DNA of 64,000 bases, taken from positions 62,001 to 126,000 of the forward strand of contig JACKBC010000012.1 of assembly GCA_020634755.1 (NCBI GenBank), given 5' to 3'. This stretch comes from Caldilineaceae bacterium (GTDB lineage Bacteria > Chloroflexota > Anaerolineae > Caldilineales > Caldilineaceae). The position numbers and the translations under genes are program-made. This document shows, piece by piece, positions 33,309 to 41,675 of the stretch (position 1 is its first letter; each line of letters begins with the position of its first letter). The notes under the pieces are model-generated. The model was not told where the DNA came from. It ran no database searches and saw nothing but the letters and a program-made list of their open reading frames with translations.

Positions 33309-36263
33309 ATGCATAGAAATATTAGCATTCTGCTCTTATTTACCTTGTTGTCGCAGTGGCTGTTCACAACGCCCGTGTTGGCTCAAACAACGGCCCCCAC
33401 CGCCGCCGTAAGCGCCGCGACATCTATATCTTCTGTATCTAATGCTTCTGACCAATCCATTGCCTTTAAAGAGTACGAACTGCCGCTCACCGACTATACG
33501 CTGGCCAATGGGCTACGCGTCATCTTGGCCGAAGACCATTCGGCGCCGGTGGTGGCGGTGGACACCTGGTTTCGCGTCGGTGGCGCCGATGATCCGCCTC
33601 AGCGTTCCGGCTTTGCTCACCTGTTTGAACACATGATGTTTGAAGGCTCGGCCCATGTGGCCAATGGCCAGTGGGATAAGCTGCTGGAGGCTATCGGCGC
33701 CAGCAATAACGCCTATACCCAAAATGATAAGACCGCGTTCTGGGATGTGGTTCCGGCCAACCAGCTGCCGCGCATCTTGTGGATGGAGAGCGACCGCATG
33801 GCTTCGCTGGCCGTGACCGATGAAAATTTCCAGCCGCAGCGCCAGGTGGTGATTCAAGAGTACAATCAGCGCGTGGCCAACTCTCCTTTTGGCGAGGCCA
33901 ATCTGCGTCTTTTTACGCAGCCGCTGCAGGGCTATGCCCCCTACGAACTGCCCGTCATCGGCAATGTGGATGACCTAAACGCCGCCACCTTAAAAGAAGT
34001 ACAAGATTTCCACACCGAATATTATCGGCCCAACAATGCCACGTTGGTCATTGTGGGCGATATTGATGTGGCGCAAACCCAGGCGTTGATCCAGGCCTAC
34101 TATGGCGATATTCCGGCCGGGCCACCCGTGGTGCAGACGCTGGACCGCTATCCCTATCCCACGGCATTTCCCGCCACCGCCGTGGATGAGATCACCGGCT
34201 GCCAAGTCGGCACAACCGAAACCTTGGTGGACGCCAAGGTAAAGATCCCGCGCTATGCCATTAGCGTGGCTGGGCCAGTGCGCGGCACGCCCGATTTTTA
34301 CGCGCTCAAGCTGCTCACAGATATTCTGAGCAGCGGCGACAGCAGCCGCTTCCAGCAAGACATTGTGCGCCAAGGGTTGGCCGCTGCCGCCTTTGTGGGG
34401 CTCAATGACTACAAGGGCGCCAGCGTGCTCTATGCCGCCGCCTACGCCAACCAGGGCGATAAAGTGGAAGATATGCGCAAGCTGCTGGATGATGAATTTG
34501 CCCGCGTGCGCAATGGCGATGTGACTGCCGCTGAGCTGGCGCGCGTCCAGCAGCAGCAGCTGATCAGCACCATTACCGGCTTTCGCGGTTCCGTGCGCGA
34601 CACGGCCGAGTGGTTGCAAGATGCCACGCTCACCTTTGGCGACCCCCACAGTATTGGCCAAGAACTGGCGCTCTATCAGGCTGTGACCTTAAATGACATC
34701 CGCCGCGTGGCGCAAACCTATCTCTGCGCCCGCCCCATGAATGTACAGATCACGCAGCCTGAGGGCGAGCAGACGCTGGCGACCTATCCCGGCGCGCTGG
34801 TGCAGCCGTTGGATGTGGCCGCCGCTACCGGCATCGGTCCCGCCACAGAGACGATTTCCGAAAGCGTCATTGCCGCCCTGCCCACCGATGTGGTAACTCG
34901 CACGGCCGTCCCGGCGGCGCTGGGCGAATTGCAGACCAATCTGCCGCCCTTCAAGACCTTTAAGCTAGACAATGGGTTAAACGTCATTTTTGTGGAACAG
35001 CACGAAACGCCCACGGTTCACCTGGACCTTTTTGTGGGCGGTTCCAACGCCGCGGCTCCCGCCGACCAGCAGGGCATTGCCGACTTTATGGCCGACCTGA
35101 TTCCCAAAGGCACCGAGACGCGCAGCGCCGATGAGATTGCCCAGCGCATTGAGGCCGTGGGTGGTTCTGTGGGCAGCAATGCCGGGCTGGAATGGACATC
35201 GCTTTCGGTGGATGCGCCCACGCCCGACGCCACGCTGGCCTATGATCTGCTTGGCGATTTGGCTCAGCACGCCACCTTTCCCCAAGATGAATTTGATGTG
35301 GAAAAGAGCCAGACGCTCACCTTTTTGCAGCAAGATGCCGTCAACCCCACCAGCATGGCCAATCGTCAGTTTGGGCGCATTGCCTACGGCGGTCATCCCT
35401 ATGGCTACATCACTACGCCGGAGACGGTCAACGGGCTGACGCGCGATGATGTGCTCAAGTTTTACGAAACATATTACAAGCCCAATAATGCGCTGCTGGT
35501 CATTGTGGGCAACATGAATGCAGCCGATGCCCAAAAGATGACCGAAGACGCGCTGGGTTCGTGGCCCTCCGGCACGGTGCCGGATTTTAAACAATATCCG
35601 CAGGCCACCGTGGGCGATACCAATGTCATCTATCTGGTGGACCGGCCCGAATCGCAGCAAGCCACGGTGCAGGTGGGCAACCGCGCCATCAATGCCCGCA
35701 ACCCGGACCGCTATGCGCTGCTGATCGACAATGCTGTGTTGGGGGGCGGTTCGTCGTCGCGGCTCTATGCCAATCTACGCGAGGACAAGGGCTACACATA
35801 CGGCGTCTACAGCCGTTTTGCGCAGCCCAACGACGTGGGTACCTTCCGCGTCATCGGCGATGTGAATCAAGATCATGTGGGCGATGCCGTGCAGGAAATT
35901 CTCAATGAGTTAAAGGGTATGCAGGACAAGCCGCTGACCGAACAGGAATTGGCCGACGCCAAGGGCATGTTGGAAGGCAGCTTTGCTCTATCGCTGGAAC
36001 AGCCAGGCGACTTTGCCAATCAGTTGGCGGCGCGCTATCTCACCGGTGTGCCCATTAACGAGCTGAGCAGCTACGCCAGCAAGCTGCAATCCATTACGGC
36101 GGCCCAAGCCCAGGCCGCCGCCAAACAGTATATTGACGCGGCTCACCCCATTATTGTGGTGGTGGGCGACGCCAAAGTGGTGCAGCCGCAGTTGGCGAAG
36201 ATCGAAAAGGTCGTGCTGGTGGATACAGATGGCAAGATTGTGCAAGCCGCACAGTCTCAATAA
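33309..36263 (+). CDS. Secreted M16 (insulinase/pitrilysin-like) metalloprotease, two-domain
   Basis: 984 residues from ATG 33309 (AGGAG ahead) with a signal peptide (LLLFTLLSQWLFTTPVLAQ). Two M16 halves are fused. The first (about 57-500) has the inverted zinc motif H104-LF-E107-H108 and a downstream Glu in VIQEYNQR as third ligand. The second (about 545-975; LDNGLNVIFVEQHETP) has GIADFMADLIPKGT where HxxEH would be, so it is non-catalytic, as is usual for the second half in this family. It should cut peptides in the extracytoplasmic space. Three peptide-type importers and an M24 peptidase in the window fit peptide feeding. Confidence 0.93.
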   Translation: MHRNISILLLFTLLSQWLFTTPVLAQTTAPTAAVSAATSISSVSNASDQSIAFKEYELPLTDYTLANGLRVILAEDHSAPVVAVDTWFRVGGADDPPQRSGFAHLFEHMMFEGSAHVANGQWDKLLEAIGASNNAYTQNDKTAFWDVVPANQLPRILWMESDRMASLAVTDENFQPQRQVVIQEYNQRVANSPFGEANLRLFTQPLQGYAPYELPVIGNVDDLNAATLKEVQDFHTEYYRPNNATLVIVGDIDVAQTQALIQAYYGDIPAGPPVVQTLDRYPYPTAFPATAVDEITGCQVGTTETLVDAKVKIPRYAISVAGPVRGTPDFYALKLLTDILSSGDSSRFQQDIVRQGLAAAAFVGLNDYKGASVLYAAAYANQGDKVEDMRKLLDDEFARVRNGDVTAAELARVQQQQLISTITGFRGSVRDTAEWLQDATLTFGDPHSIGQELALYQAVTLNDIRRVAQTYLCARPMNVQITQPEGEQTLATYPGALVQPLDVAAATGIGPATETISESVIAALPTDVVTRTAVPAALGELQTNLPPFKTFKLDNGLNVIFVEQHETPTVHLDLFVGGSNAAAPADQQGIADFMADLIPKGTETRSADEIAQRIEAVGGSVGSNAGLEWTSLSVDAPTPDATLAYDLLGDLAQHATFPQDEFDVEKSQTLTFLQQDAVNPTSMANRQFGRIAYGGHPYGYITTPETVNGLTRDDVLKFYETYYKPNNALLVIVGNMNAADAQKMTEDALGSWPSGTVPDFKQYPQATVGDTNVIYLVDRPESQQATVQVGNRAINARNPDRYALLIDNAVLGGGSSSRLYANLREDKGYTYGVYSRFAQPNDVGTFRVIGDVNQDHVGDAVQEILNELKGMQDKPLTEQELADAKGMLEGSFALSLEQPGDFANQLAARYLTGVPINELSSYASKLQSITAAQAQAAAKQYIDAAHPIIVVVGDAKVVQPQLAKIEKVVLVDTDGKIVQAAQSQ

Positions 36264-36265
36264 TG

Positions 36266-36621
36266 TTGCCATTGGCACGGTGAGTTCCAAAATAGGCGGC
36301 AAGCATGCGCGGGCGTGGCCTCTCCCTGATGGTGCGCTGCAGCGCAACATCTGTCCCTCTCCACCGCGTGGAGAGGGAGGCGGCGCACCCGAAGGGTGCA
36401 GAGCCGGGAGAGGCCCTGCCCCCAGAATCCAGGACGCACCCGATTGCCATTGTCACGGTGAGTCCCAAAATAGGCGGCAAGCATGCGCGGGATGTGGCCT
36501 CTCCCAGATGGTGCGCTTCAGCGCACCATCTGTCCCTCTCCACCGCGTGGAGAGGGACGCGGCGCACCCGAAGGGTGCAGAGCCGGGAGAGGCCCTGCCC
36601 CCCAATCTAGGATGCACCCGA
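36266..36621. repeat. Two direct copies of a 178-bp hairpin-rich repeat
   Basis: The first copy begins at 36266 (TTGCCATTGGCACGG) and the second at 36444 (TTGCCATTGTCACGG), about 90 percent alike by eye. Each has CCCTCTCC/GGAGAGGG arms around ACCGCGT. Copy 2 has GATGGTGCGC and GCGCACCATC around TTCA, an uninterrupted stem that is broken in copy 1. It fills the space between the M16 protease and the sugar-binding protein gene. Confidence 0.8.
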
Positions 36622-36716
36622 TCGTTATGTGTGATGACGCCAGAGAAATTTCACGGTGAACGCAAACAACCCAGTGCCGCGAACATGAAGCGGCCAGACA
36701 ACGAGGAGAAACTCTC

Positions 36717-38036
36717 ATGAACCAAGAAGAACGGCATCAAATCAGTCGACGTTCATTTTTGCAGGCGGTGGGGCTGGCCGGTGGCGCGGCGGCGCTGGCC
36801 GCCTGTACACCAAATGCGGCGCCCACTGCCAGCAGCGGCAGCGCGACAACGCCCGTCGCCAGCAGCGGTGAACAGGTTGTCAATTTCTTGTGGACCGATT
36901 CTCAAAATACACATCAGCCGCTGATCAAAGACTTTGAGACGGCCACCGGCATCAAGGTGAACCAGACCCAGGTTTCCTACAACGACCTGCTCAATAAGAT
37001 TACCACTTCGGTCGAGGGTGGGGCGGATGTGGATGTGGTGGAGATGGACACCATTTGGACAGCCCAGTTTGCCAGCGCCGGCTGGGTTGAGGATATTAGC
37101 GACAAGATTACCGACGCCATTAAAAGCGATGTGCCGGAGTCGGCGTTGAGCGCGGTGACCTATAACGGCAAGCTCTATGGCATGCCCTGGTTTAACAGCG
37201 CCAAGCATCTCTTCTATAACGAGAAGCTGCTCAAAGACGCCGGCTTTGATGCACCCCCGGCCACGCTGGATGAGTTTGTGGAGCAGGCCAAAGCCACCAC
37301 CAAAGAAGGGCAGTGGGGCTCCACCTGGTGCTGGAAGCAGGCCGAGGGCATGATCTGCGACTGGGTGGCCATTATGTTTACCAACAAAGATGCCCAGATT
37401 CTCGATGCCAATGGCCAGGCGGTCTTTAACGAAATGGGCGGCACCGATGCCTTGCAGTGGATGGTGGACATCCTTTACACCCATAAAGCCGCCGACCCCG
37501 CTTCGCTGGAAAATACAGAAACCGAAGTGTTGCGTGCGCTGGAAACAGGCACATACGCGCTGACCTATAACTGGGAAGGTACGCTGCCCGAAGCCAATGA
37601 CCCGGCCAAGTCTCAAGCCGCGCCCAATGTTAAAATCGGGCTGTTGCCCGGCAGCAAGGATGTGAAAAGCGCTAGCGTCAATGGTTCCGAGGGCTGGGCG
37701 ATTTTGGCCAATGCGCAGCGCAAAGACAATGCCTGGAAGCTGCTTGAATATATGGTGAGCCCGGCGTGGCAGAAGCAAGCCGCACTCACCATTGGCGATT
37801 ATCCGGTGCTGAGCTCGCTTTATAGCGACCCCGAACTTGAGAAAAATATAGCTGATTTCGCGCTGTACGGCGAGCAATTTAACTATCTGGCCGTGCGTCC
37901 GCAGGTGCCGGGCTATGCGCAAAAGTCCGACATTATTCAGCGCTATCTGCACGAAGCGTTGCTGCAAAAGATGACGCCCAAGGAAGCTATGGATGCGGCG
38001 GTGGACGAAGTCAACAAGGCGAACAACACCCCGTGA
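36717..38036 (+). CDS. Sugar-type ABC transporter substrate-binding protein (SBP family 1), Tat lipoprotein
   Basis: 439 residues. The N-terminus has a twin-arginine motif (SRRSFLQAVG) followed by AAALAAC, so it is probably exported folded by Tat and lipid-anchored. The mature part has family 1 marks: VNFLWTDSQNTHQPLIKDFE, GADVDVVEMDTIWTAQFASAGWV, YGMPWFNSAKHLFYNEKLL and GSEGWAILANAQRKDNAWKLLEYM. It should bind mono- or oligosaccharides for the permeases at 39045 and 39985. ATG 36717 follows AGGAGAAACTC. A MITE-like element and a DsbA-like gene lie between it and the permeases. Confidence 0.93.
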   Translation: MNQEERHQISRRSFLQAVGLAGGAAALAACTPNAAPTASSGSATTPVASSGEQVVNFLWTDSQNTHQPLIKDFETATGIKVNQTQVSYNDLLNKITTSVEGGADVDVVEMDTIWTAQFASAGWVEDISDKITDAIKSDVPESALSAVTYNGKLYGMPWFNSAKHLFYNEKLLKDAGFDAPPATLDEFVEQAKATTKEGQWGSTWCWKQAEGMICDWVAIMFTNKDAQILDANGQAVFNEMGGTDALQWMVDILYTHKAADPASLENTETEVLRALETGTYALTYNWEGTLPEANDPAKSQAAPNVKIGLLPGSKDVKSASVNGSEGWAILANAQRKDNAWKLLEYMVSPAWQKQAALTIGDYPVLSSLYSDPELEKNIADFALYGEQFNYLAVRPQVPGYAQKSDIIQRYLHEALLQKMTPKEAMDAAVDEVNKANNTP

Positions 38037-38083
38037 TGATTGATTGATCAGGCATTTACTTGCCCACAGGGGCAGAAGATCAT

Positions 38084-38242
38084 TGAGGCGTGGGCATAGG
38101 TATGTCAGTCGAATAGAAACGTTGAGCGTGCGTCGCACTGCCCACCATGACAGTCGCCCAACAGCCACATTCATGGGTAGTGCGTCGCACGTGAGTCTAC
38201 CAACAAAGGTCTCCTTGAGCAGCAAATTATGCATACTCTTCA
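38084..38242. mobile_element. Family D MITE-like element, copy 4
   Basis: 159 bp, TGAGGCGTGGGCATA at left and ATGCATACTCTTCA at right. Inner blocks GAGCGTGCGTCGCACTGCCC and GTAGTGCGTCGCACGTGAG match copy 2. Its flanks (AGATCAT before, GATA after) equal those of copy 3, so the true ends may lie a little further out. Confidence 0.6.
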
Positions 38243-38288
38243 GATAATTGCTGAGTATTGATTGACCAAAGTCTTTAGGTGAAGCAAG

Positions 38289-39023
38289 ATGACGACAAAA
38301 TCGCACGCGGTGACAAGAAAAAAGGCGCAAAAGAGGCGCCCCGCCGCTAGATCCAATATGACCCTCTGGCTGATTGGCGCCGTGGCCATCAGCCTGGTGG
38401 TGCTGGCCGTGTGGGCCAGCACGCGGCAATCTACCACGGTGGTCAACGTGCCGGAGGCGCAAGCCGCTTATGCCGACATTCCGCCGGCCTGGATCAACGG
38501 CAAAACGTTGGGCAATCCAGATGCTTCGGTGACCATCCAGGCGTGGGAAGACTTTATGTGACCGGGCTGCCAAGCCTGGACCCGTGAGGTCGAACCACAT
38601 GTGATTGCCGATTTTATTAAAGATGGCAAAGTCAAGCTAGAGTTTCATCACTTTCCGCTGCAAATGCACGGTGCGCCGGCCACGACGGCGGCCAACGCCG
38701 CCGAATGCGCCGCCGATCAGAACGCGTTTTGGCCCTATCACGATCAGCTCTTTGCGCAAATTTCTGCCCAGGGCGCTTCGGCTGTCACCATCGAAAATAT
38801 GAGCGCTCTGGCCGATAGTTTTCATCTGGATGATGCTACTTTTACCACCTGTGTGACGCAGCAGACGCACAGCCAAGAAGTTCAGGATTCGGTCAATCAG
38901 GCTATTGCACAGGGATTTCCCGGCACGCCGACGATTCTGGTAAATGGCCAAATGTTGGACAGCCTGGACTATGACACGCTGAACAGCGCCGTAAATGCCG
39001 CACTAGCCCAGGCGAGCAATTAA
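38289..39023 (+). CDS. DsbA-family thiol oxidoreductase with in-frame TGA at the active site (candidate selenoprotein, U-P-G-C)
   Basis: One frame runs from ATG 38289 (AGGTGAA ahead) to the stop ending at 39023, 244 residues, broken only by TGA at 38559-38561, codon 91. The flanking residues read WEDFM-(TGA)-PGCQAW, exactly where this family has Cys-Pro-x-Cys, so TGA stands at the nucleophilic first cysteine. A membrane anchor (about 25-45, LWLIGAVAISLVVLAVW) and a thioredoxin fold with the cis-Pro loop GFPGTPTILVNG are intact. A 7-bp hairpin (CCGGGCT/AGCCTGG, loop GCCA) begins right after TGA, and a short GACC/GGUC stem with loop CGUGA lies about 21 nt downstream; neither is a textbook bacterial SECIS. 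Alternatives are a nonsense mutation (TGC to TGA) or a base error. The gene lies 21 nt before a sugar permease gene. Confidence 0.75.
38562..38591 (+). promoter_or_regulatory. Possible SECIS-like structure after the in-frame TGA
   Basis: CCGGGCT and AGCCTGG pair over 7 bp (one G-T) around GCCA at 38562-38579. GACC (38579-38582) and GGTC (38588-38591) pair around CGTGA. The second loop is 21 nt after TGA and has G as its second base, which fits bacterial SECIS spacing, but the stem is short and no bulged U is evident. Confidence 0.3.
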
Positions 39024-39044
39024 AGCGCCAATCTTTGTAACGAA

Positions 39045-39977
39045 ATGACTCAGACTGCCACTCCACCTCGTTCAAGTACCCAGGCCAGCCGCCGCGGCGA
39101 ACTATCCGAGCGCGCGCTGGGGTTGCTGCTGCTGGCGCCCATGACGCTAATTTTGCTGCTGGTGGTGGCCTATCCGCTGGTTAGCTCGTTGATCCTCAGC
39201 CTCTACCGCGTCAACCTAGCTAACCCCGAACAGGGCGAACCGTTTCTGGGATTGGGAAATTATATATATGCCTTTCACCAGCCCAGCTTTTGGTATGCGC
39301 TCCAGCGCACCTTCTATTTCACCATTATTTCGGTGGCCATTGAACTGGTGCTGGGGTTGCTCTTTGCCGTGCTGCTCAACGAGGCATTTCGCGGGCGGAC
39401 GTTGGCGCGGCTGGCCATGATTGCGCCGTGGGCGCTTTTGACCGTCAGCAATGGCGTGCTCTGGGCCTGGATTCTCAACCCCACCTATGGCGTGGCCAAT
39501 ATGTTGCTGGTGAAGGCCGGTCTGCTCAGTGCGCCCAAAGCGTGGCTCAGCGACACCTTTTGGACTATGAATGTGATCATTCTGGCCGATGTGTGGAAGA
39601 CTGTGCCCAACATGACGCTGCTCCTGCTGGCGGGGCTGCAACCCATACCGGCTGACCTCTATGAAGCCGCGGGCGTGGATGGGGCCACGCGTTGGCAGAA
39701 GCTGACGAGCATTACCCTACCGCTGCTGCGTCCGGTGATTTTGGTGGCGGTGGCGTTGCGCACCATCGGGGCGTTCCGCGTCTTCGATATTATTTACGTG
39801 TTGACCGGCAACGGCGGCCCAGCCGACAGCACTAAAGTGATCTCATTCTACGCCTACGACCAGGCCTTTCGCTATCTCTTTTTTGGCTACGGTTCGGCGG
39901 TGTCGTGGCTGATCACGGCCTTTATGCTGCTGCTGATCATAATCTACATGCGGCTGTTGCGCACAGACGAAGAATAG
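39045..39977 (+). CDS. Sugar ABC transporter permease, MalF/UgpA type
   Basis: 310 residues with six membrane helices. Start of the core is RALGLLLLAPMTLILLLVVAYPL, and the coupling EAA motif is YEAAGVDGATRWQKLTSITLPLL. It starts 21 nt after the DsbA-like gene and ends 7 nt before the MalG-type gene, so the three are probably cotranscribed. No ATPase gene follows, as is common when one MsiK-like ATPase serves several sugar importers. Confidence 0.95.
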   Translation: MTQTATPPRSSTQASRRGELSERALGLLLLAPMTLILLLVVAYPLVSSLILSLYRVNLANPEQGEPFLGLGNYIYAFHQPSFWYALQRTFYFTIISVAIELVLGLLFAVLLNEAFRGRTLARLAMIAPWALLTVSNGVLWAWILNPTYGVANMLLVKAGLLSAPKAWLSDTFWTMNVIILADVWKTVPNMTLLLLAGLQPIPADLYEAAGVDGATRWQKLTSITLPLLRPVILVAVALRTIGAFRVFDIIYVLTGNGGPADSTKVISFYAYDQAFRYLFFGYGSAVSWLITAFMLLLIIIYMRLLRTDEE

Positions 39978-39984
39978 GTTATTT

Positions 39985-40857
39985 ATGGAAACCGCATCTC
40001 CTCACGGCACGTTGATGTCGCCCTGGCTGCGCCGGCTGCTGCTGCTGATCTATCTGGTCTTTACGCTGTCGCCCATGCTTTGGCTGCTGCTGAGCACCAT
40101 TCAAACGCAGGCCAGCCTTTTGCGCGTGCCGCCCCAGCTTGTGCCGGAAGCGATTTCCCTGCGTAATTATGTGGACATCTTTAAACCGGCGGCCTTTGGC
40201 GAGAACAGCGGCGATTCTACCTTTCTGCTGGCGCTGCGCAATAGCGTCTATGTGAGCGTCGGCACAACGGTGGTGGCCATGCTTTTTGGCACGTTGGCCG
40301 CCTATGCCTTTGCCCGCTTTAATATTCCGCATAAGCGAGGGCTGCTTTTAACCGTGTTGGGCGCCCAATTATTGCCGCCCATATCGGTCATCATACCGCT
40401 CTTTCGCATGTTCAAAGCCGCCGGTCTGTTAGACACCATTAGCGCCCTTGTTCTGGCCTATTCCACCTTTAGCATTCCCTTTGTGGTCTGGATCATGGCC
40501 AGCTATTTTCAGAGCGTACCTGCCGAACTGGAGGAGGCGGCGCGCATTGACGGGGCCAGTCGTTTTCAAGCCTTCTTGCGCATTGCCCTGCCGCTGGCCG
40601 CACCCGGCTTGGGCGCTACCAGCATGTTCACGCTGCTCAACGCCTGGGACGAATTCTTCTTTGCGCTGATCTTTACCGCTACTTATACATCTAAAACCGT
40701 GCCGGTGGCGCTGGCTGAATTTATTGGCCGCCACAGCGTCAATTGGGGCATGTTGGTCACCGGTGGCTTCATCGCCAGCCTGCCGCCCATTGTGCTCTCA
40801 CTGGTTTTTTATCGCTATATTGTGTCGGGTTTAGCCGCAGGTGGGTTGAAGGGGTAA
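39985..40857 (+). CDS. Sugar ABC transporter permease, MalG type
   Basis: 290 residues. N-terminal helix LLLLIYLVFTLSPMLWLLLSTIQ and coupling motif LEEAARIDGASRFQAFLRIALPL are typical, and the end YRYIVSGLAAGGLKG is the usual MalG C-terminus. It completes the channel with the MalF-type partner. Confidence 0.95.
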   Translation: METASPHGTLMSPWLRRLLLLIYLVFTLSPMLWLLLSTIQTQASLLRVPPQLVPEAISLRNYVDIFKPAAFGENSGDSTFLLALRNSVYVSVGTTVVAMLFGTLAAYAFARFNIPHKRGLLLTVLGAQLLPPISVIIPLFRMFKAAGLLDTISALVLAYSTFSIPFVVWIMASYFQSVPAELEEAARIDGASRFQAFLRIALPLAAPGLGATSMFTLLNAWDEFFFALIFTATYTSKTVPVALAEFIGRHSVNWGMLVTGGFIASLPPIVLSLVFYRYIVSGLAAGGLKG

Positions 40858-40884
40858 TATTACATCTGAGCATCCAAATGCACA

Positions 40885-41508
40885 TTACATCTGAGCATCC
40901 AAATGCACATCGGCGGGCATACCGGGTTTGAGCTTGCCGGCGCTAGGCGCCAGGTTGAGCTTGACGGCATAGACGGTGGTTTTGCGGCTGTCGGTGGTCT
41001 GTACGTTGCGCGGCGTAAACTCGGCGTGATCGGAAATGTAAGAAACCGTGCCGCTAAAGCTTTCGCCCGGGAAAGAATCGACCGTTACGGCAAACGTTTG
41101 GCCAATGGCCACCTGCCCATAGCGATCTTCCGGCACGTAGATAGTCAGCGTCAGTTGATCCAGGTCGGCCACCACCATGAGCGTGCTGCCCAGTGCGGCA
41201 AACTCGCTCGGCTCGACCAGCCGCTCTAGAACGGTGCCGCTAATTGGTGAACGGACAATCTCCGTCCGGTTGCTGCCCGTGGTGCGCAGCGTCACCAGCA
41301 CCTGATCTTGCGCCACCACGTCCCCTTGCTTGGCATCCACTTCGATTACTTGGCCGCCGTCAATGGTGGGTACGTTGATCTCGGTGGCCTCTATGGTGCC
41401 GGAAAGGGTCAGCGCGCTGTTGCCGAATAGACCGCGCCCATATACATAACCACCCAAGGCAATCAGCCCAATCACAATGAGGACGGGCAAGAGAATACTT
41501 CTACGCAT
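40885..41508 (-). CDS. HlyD-like membrane fusion/adaptor protein, short form
   Basis: 207 residues from ATG 41508 (GGGGAA ahead). One N-terminal helix (LLPVLIVIGLIALGGYVYG), then a biotinyl-lipoyl-like half (LSGTIEATEINVPTIDGGQVIEVDAKQGDVVAQDQVLVTL) joined without the usual long alpha-hairpin to the second half (IVRSPISGTVLERLVEPSEFA) and a beta-barrel (VYVPEDRYGQ-like). It is shorter than HlyD or MacA adaptors (about 300-400 residues). It is the last gene of a minus-strand ABC-2 efflux operon and should link the pump to the exterior. No TolC-like gene is near. Confidence 0.85.
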   Translation of the reverse strand: MRRSILLPVLIVIGLIALGGYVYGRGLFGNSALTLSGTIEATEINVPTIDGGQVIEVDAKQGDVVAQDQVLVTLRTTGSNRTEIVRSPISGTVLERLVEPSEFAALGSTLMVVADLDQLTLTIYVPEDRYGQVAIGQTFAVTVDSFPGESFSGTVSYISDHAEFTPRNVQTTDSRKTTVYAVKLNLAPSAGKLKPGMPADVHLDAQM

Positions 41509-41576
41509 GATTGTTCCCCAAAAGTCTTGATAATGAGAGAATGAAGAATTAAAAATTACAGCCCTGACTATTATGA

Positions 41577-41675
41577 CCAGGTGATAAGGTGACTGAGCCT
41601 GTCGAAGTCACCTTGCCCCCCTGCCACCTTGCCCCCCTGCCACCTTGCCCCCTGCCCCCTTGCCCCCTGCTACCC
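41577..41675. repeat. Spacer repeat H5 of GTGACAAGG type
   Basis: AAGGTGACT (41586-41594) pairs with AGTCACCTT (41606-41614) around GAGCCTGTCGA, followed by tandem CACCTTGCCCCCCTGC-like units. It lies between the ATPase gene and the adaptor gene on the minus strand. Confidence 0.6.

Noticed and set aside
38562..38579. The hairpin right after TGA as a complete SECIS
   Set aside because: Its loop starts only about 7 nt after TGA, closer than in known bacterial SECIS elements.
36753..38600. 615-codon minus-strand open frame across the sugar-binding gene
   Set aside because: Antisense of the clearly recognisable Tat-exported sugar-binding protein and of the DsbA-like gene start; no family resemblance.
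38601..39023. Separate short gene starting at GTG after the TGA
   Set aside because: It begins in the middle of a thioredoxin fold and lacks the active site; the single frame through TGA explains both parts better.
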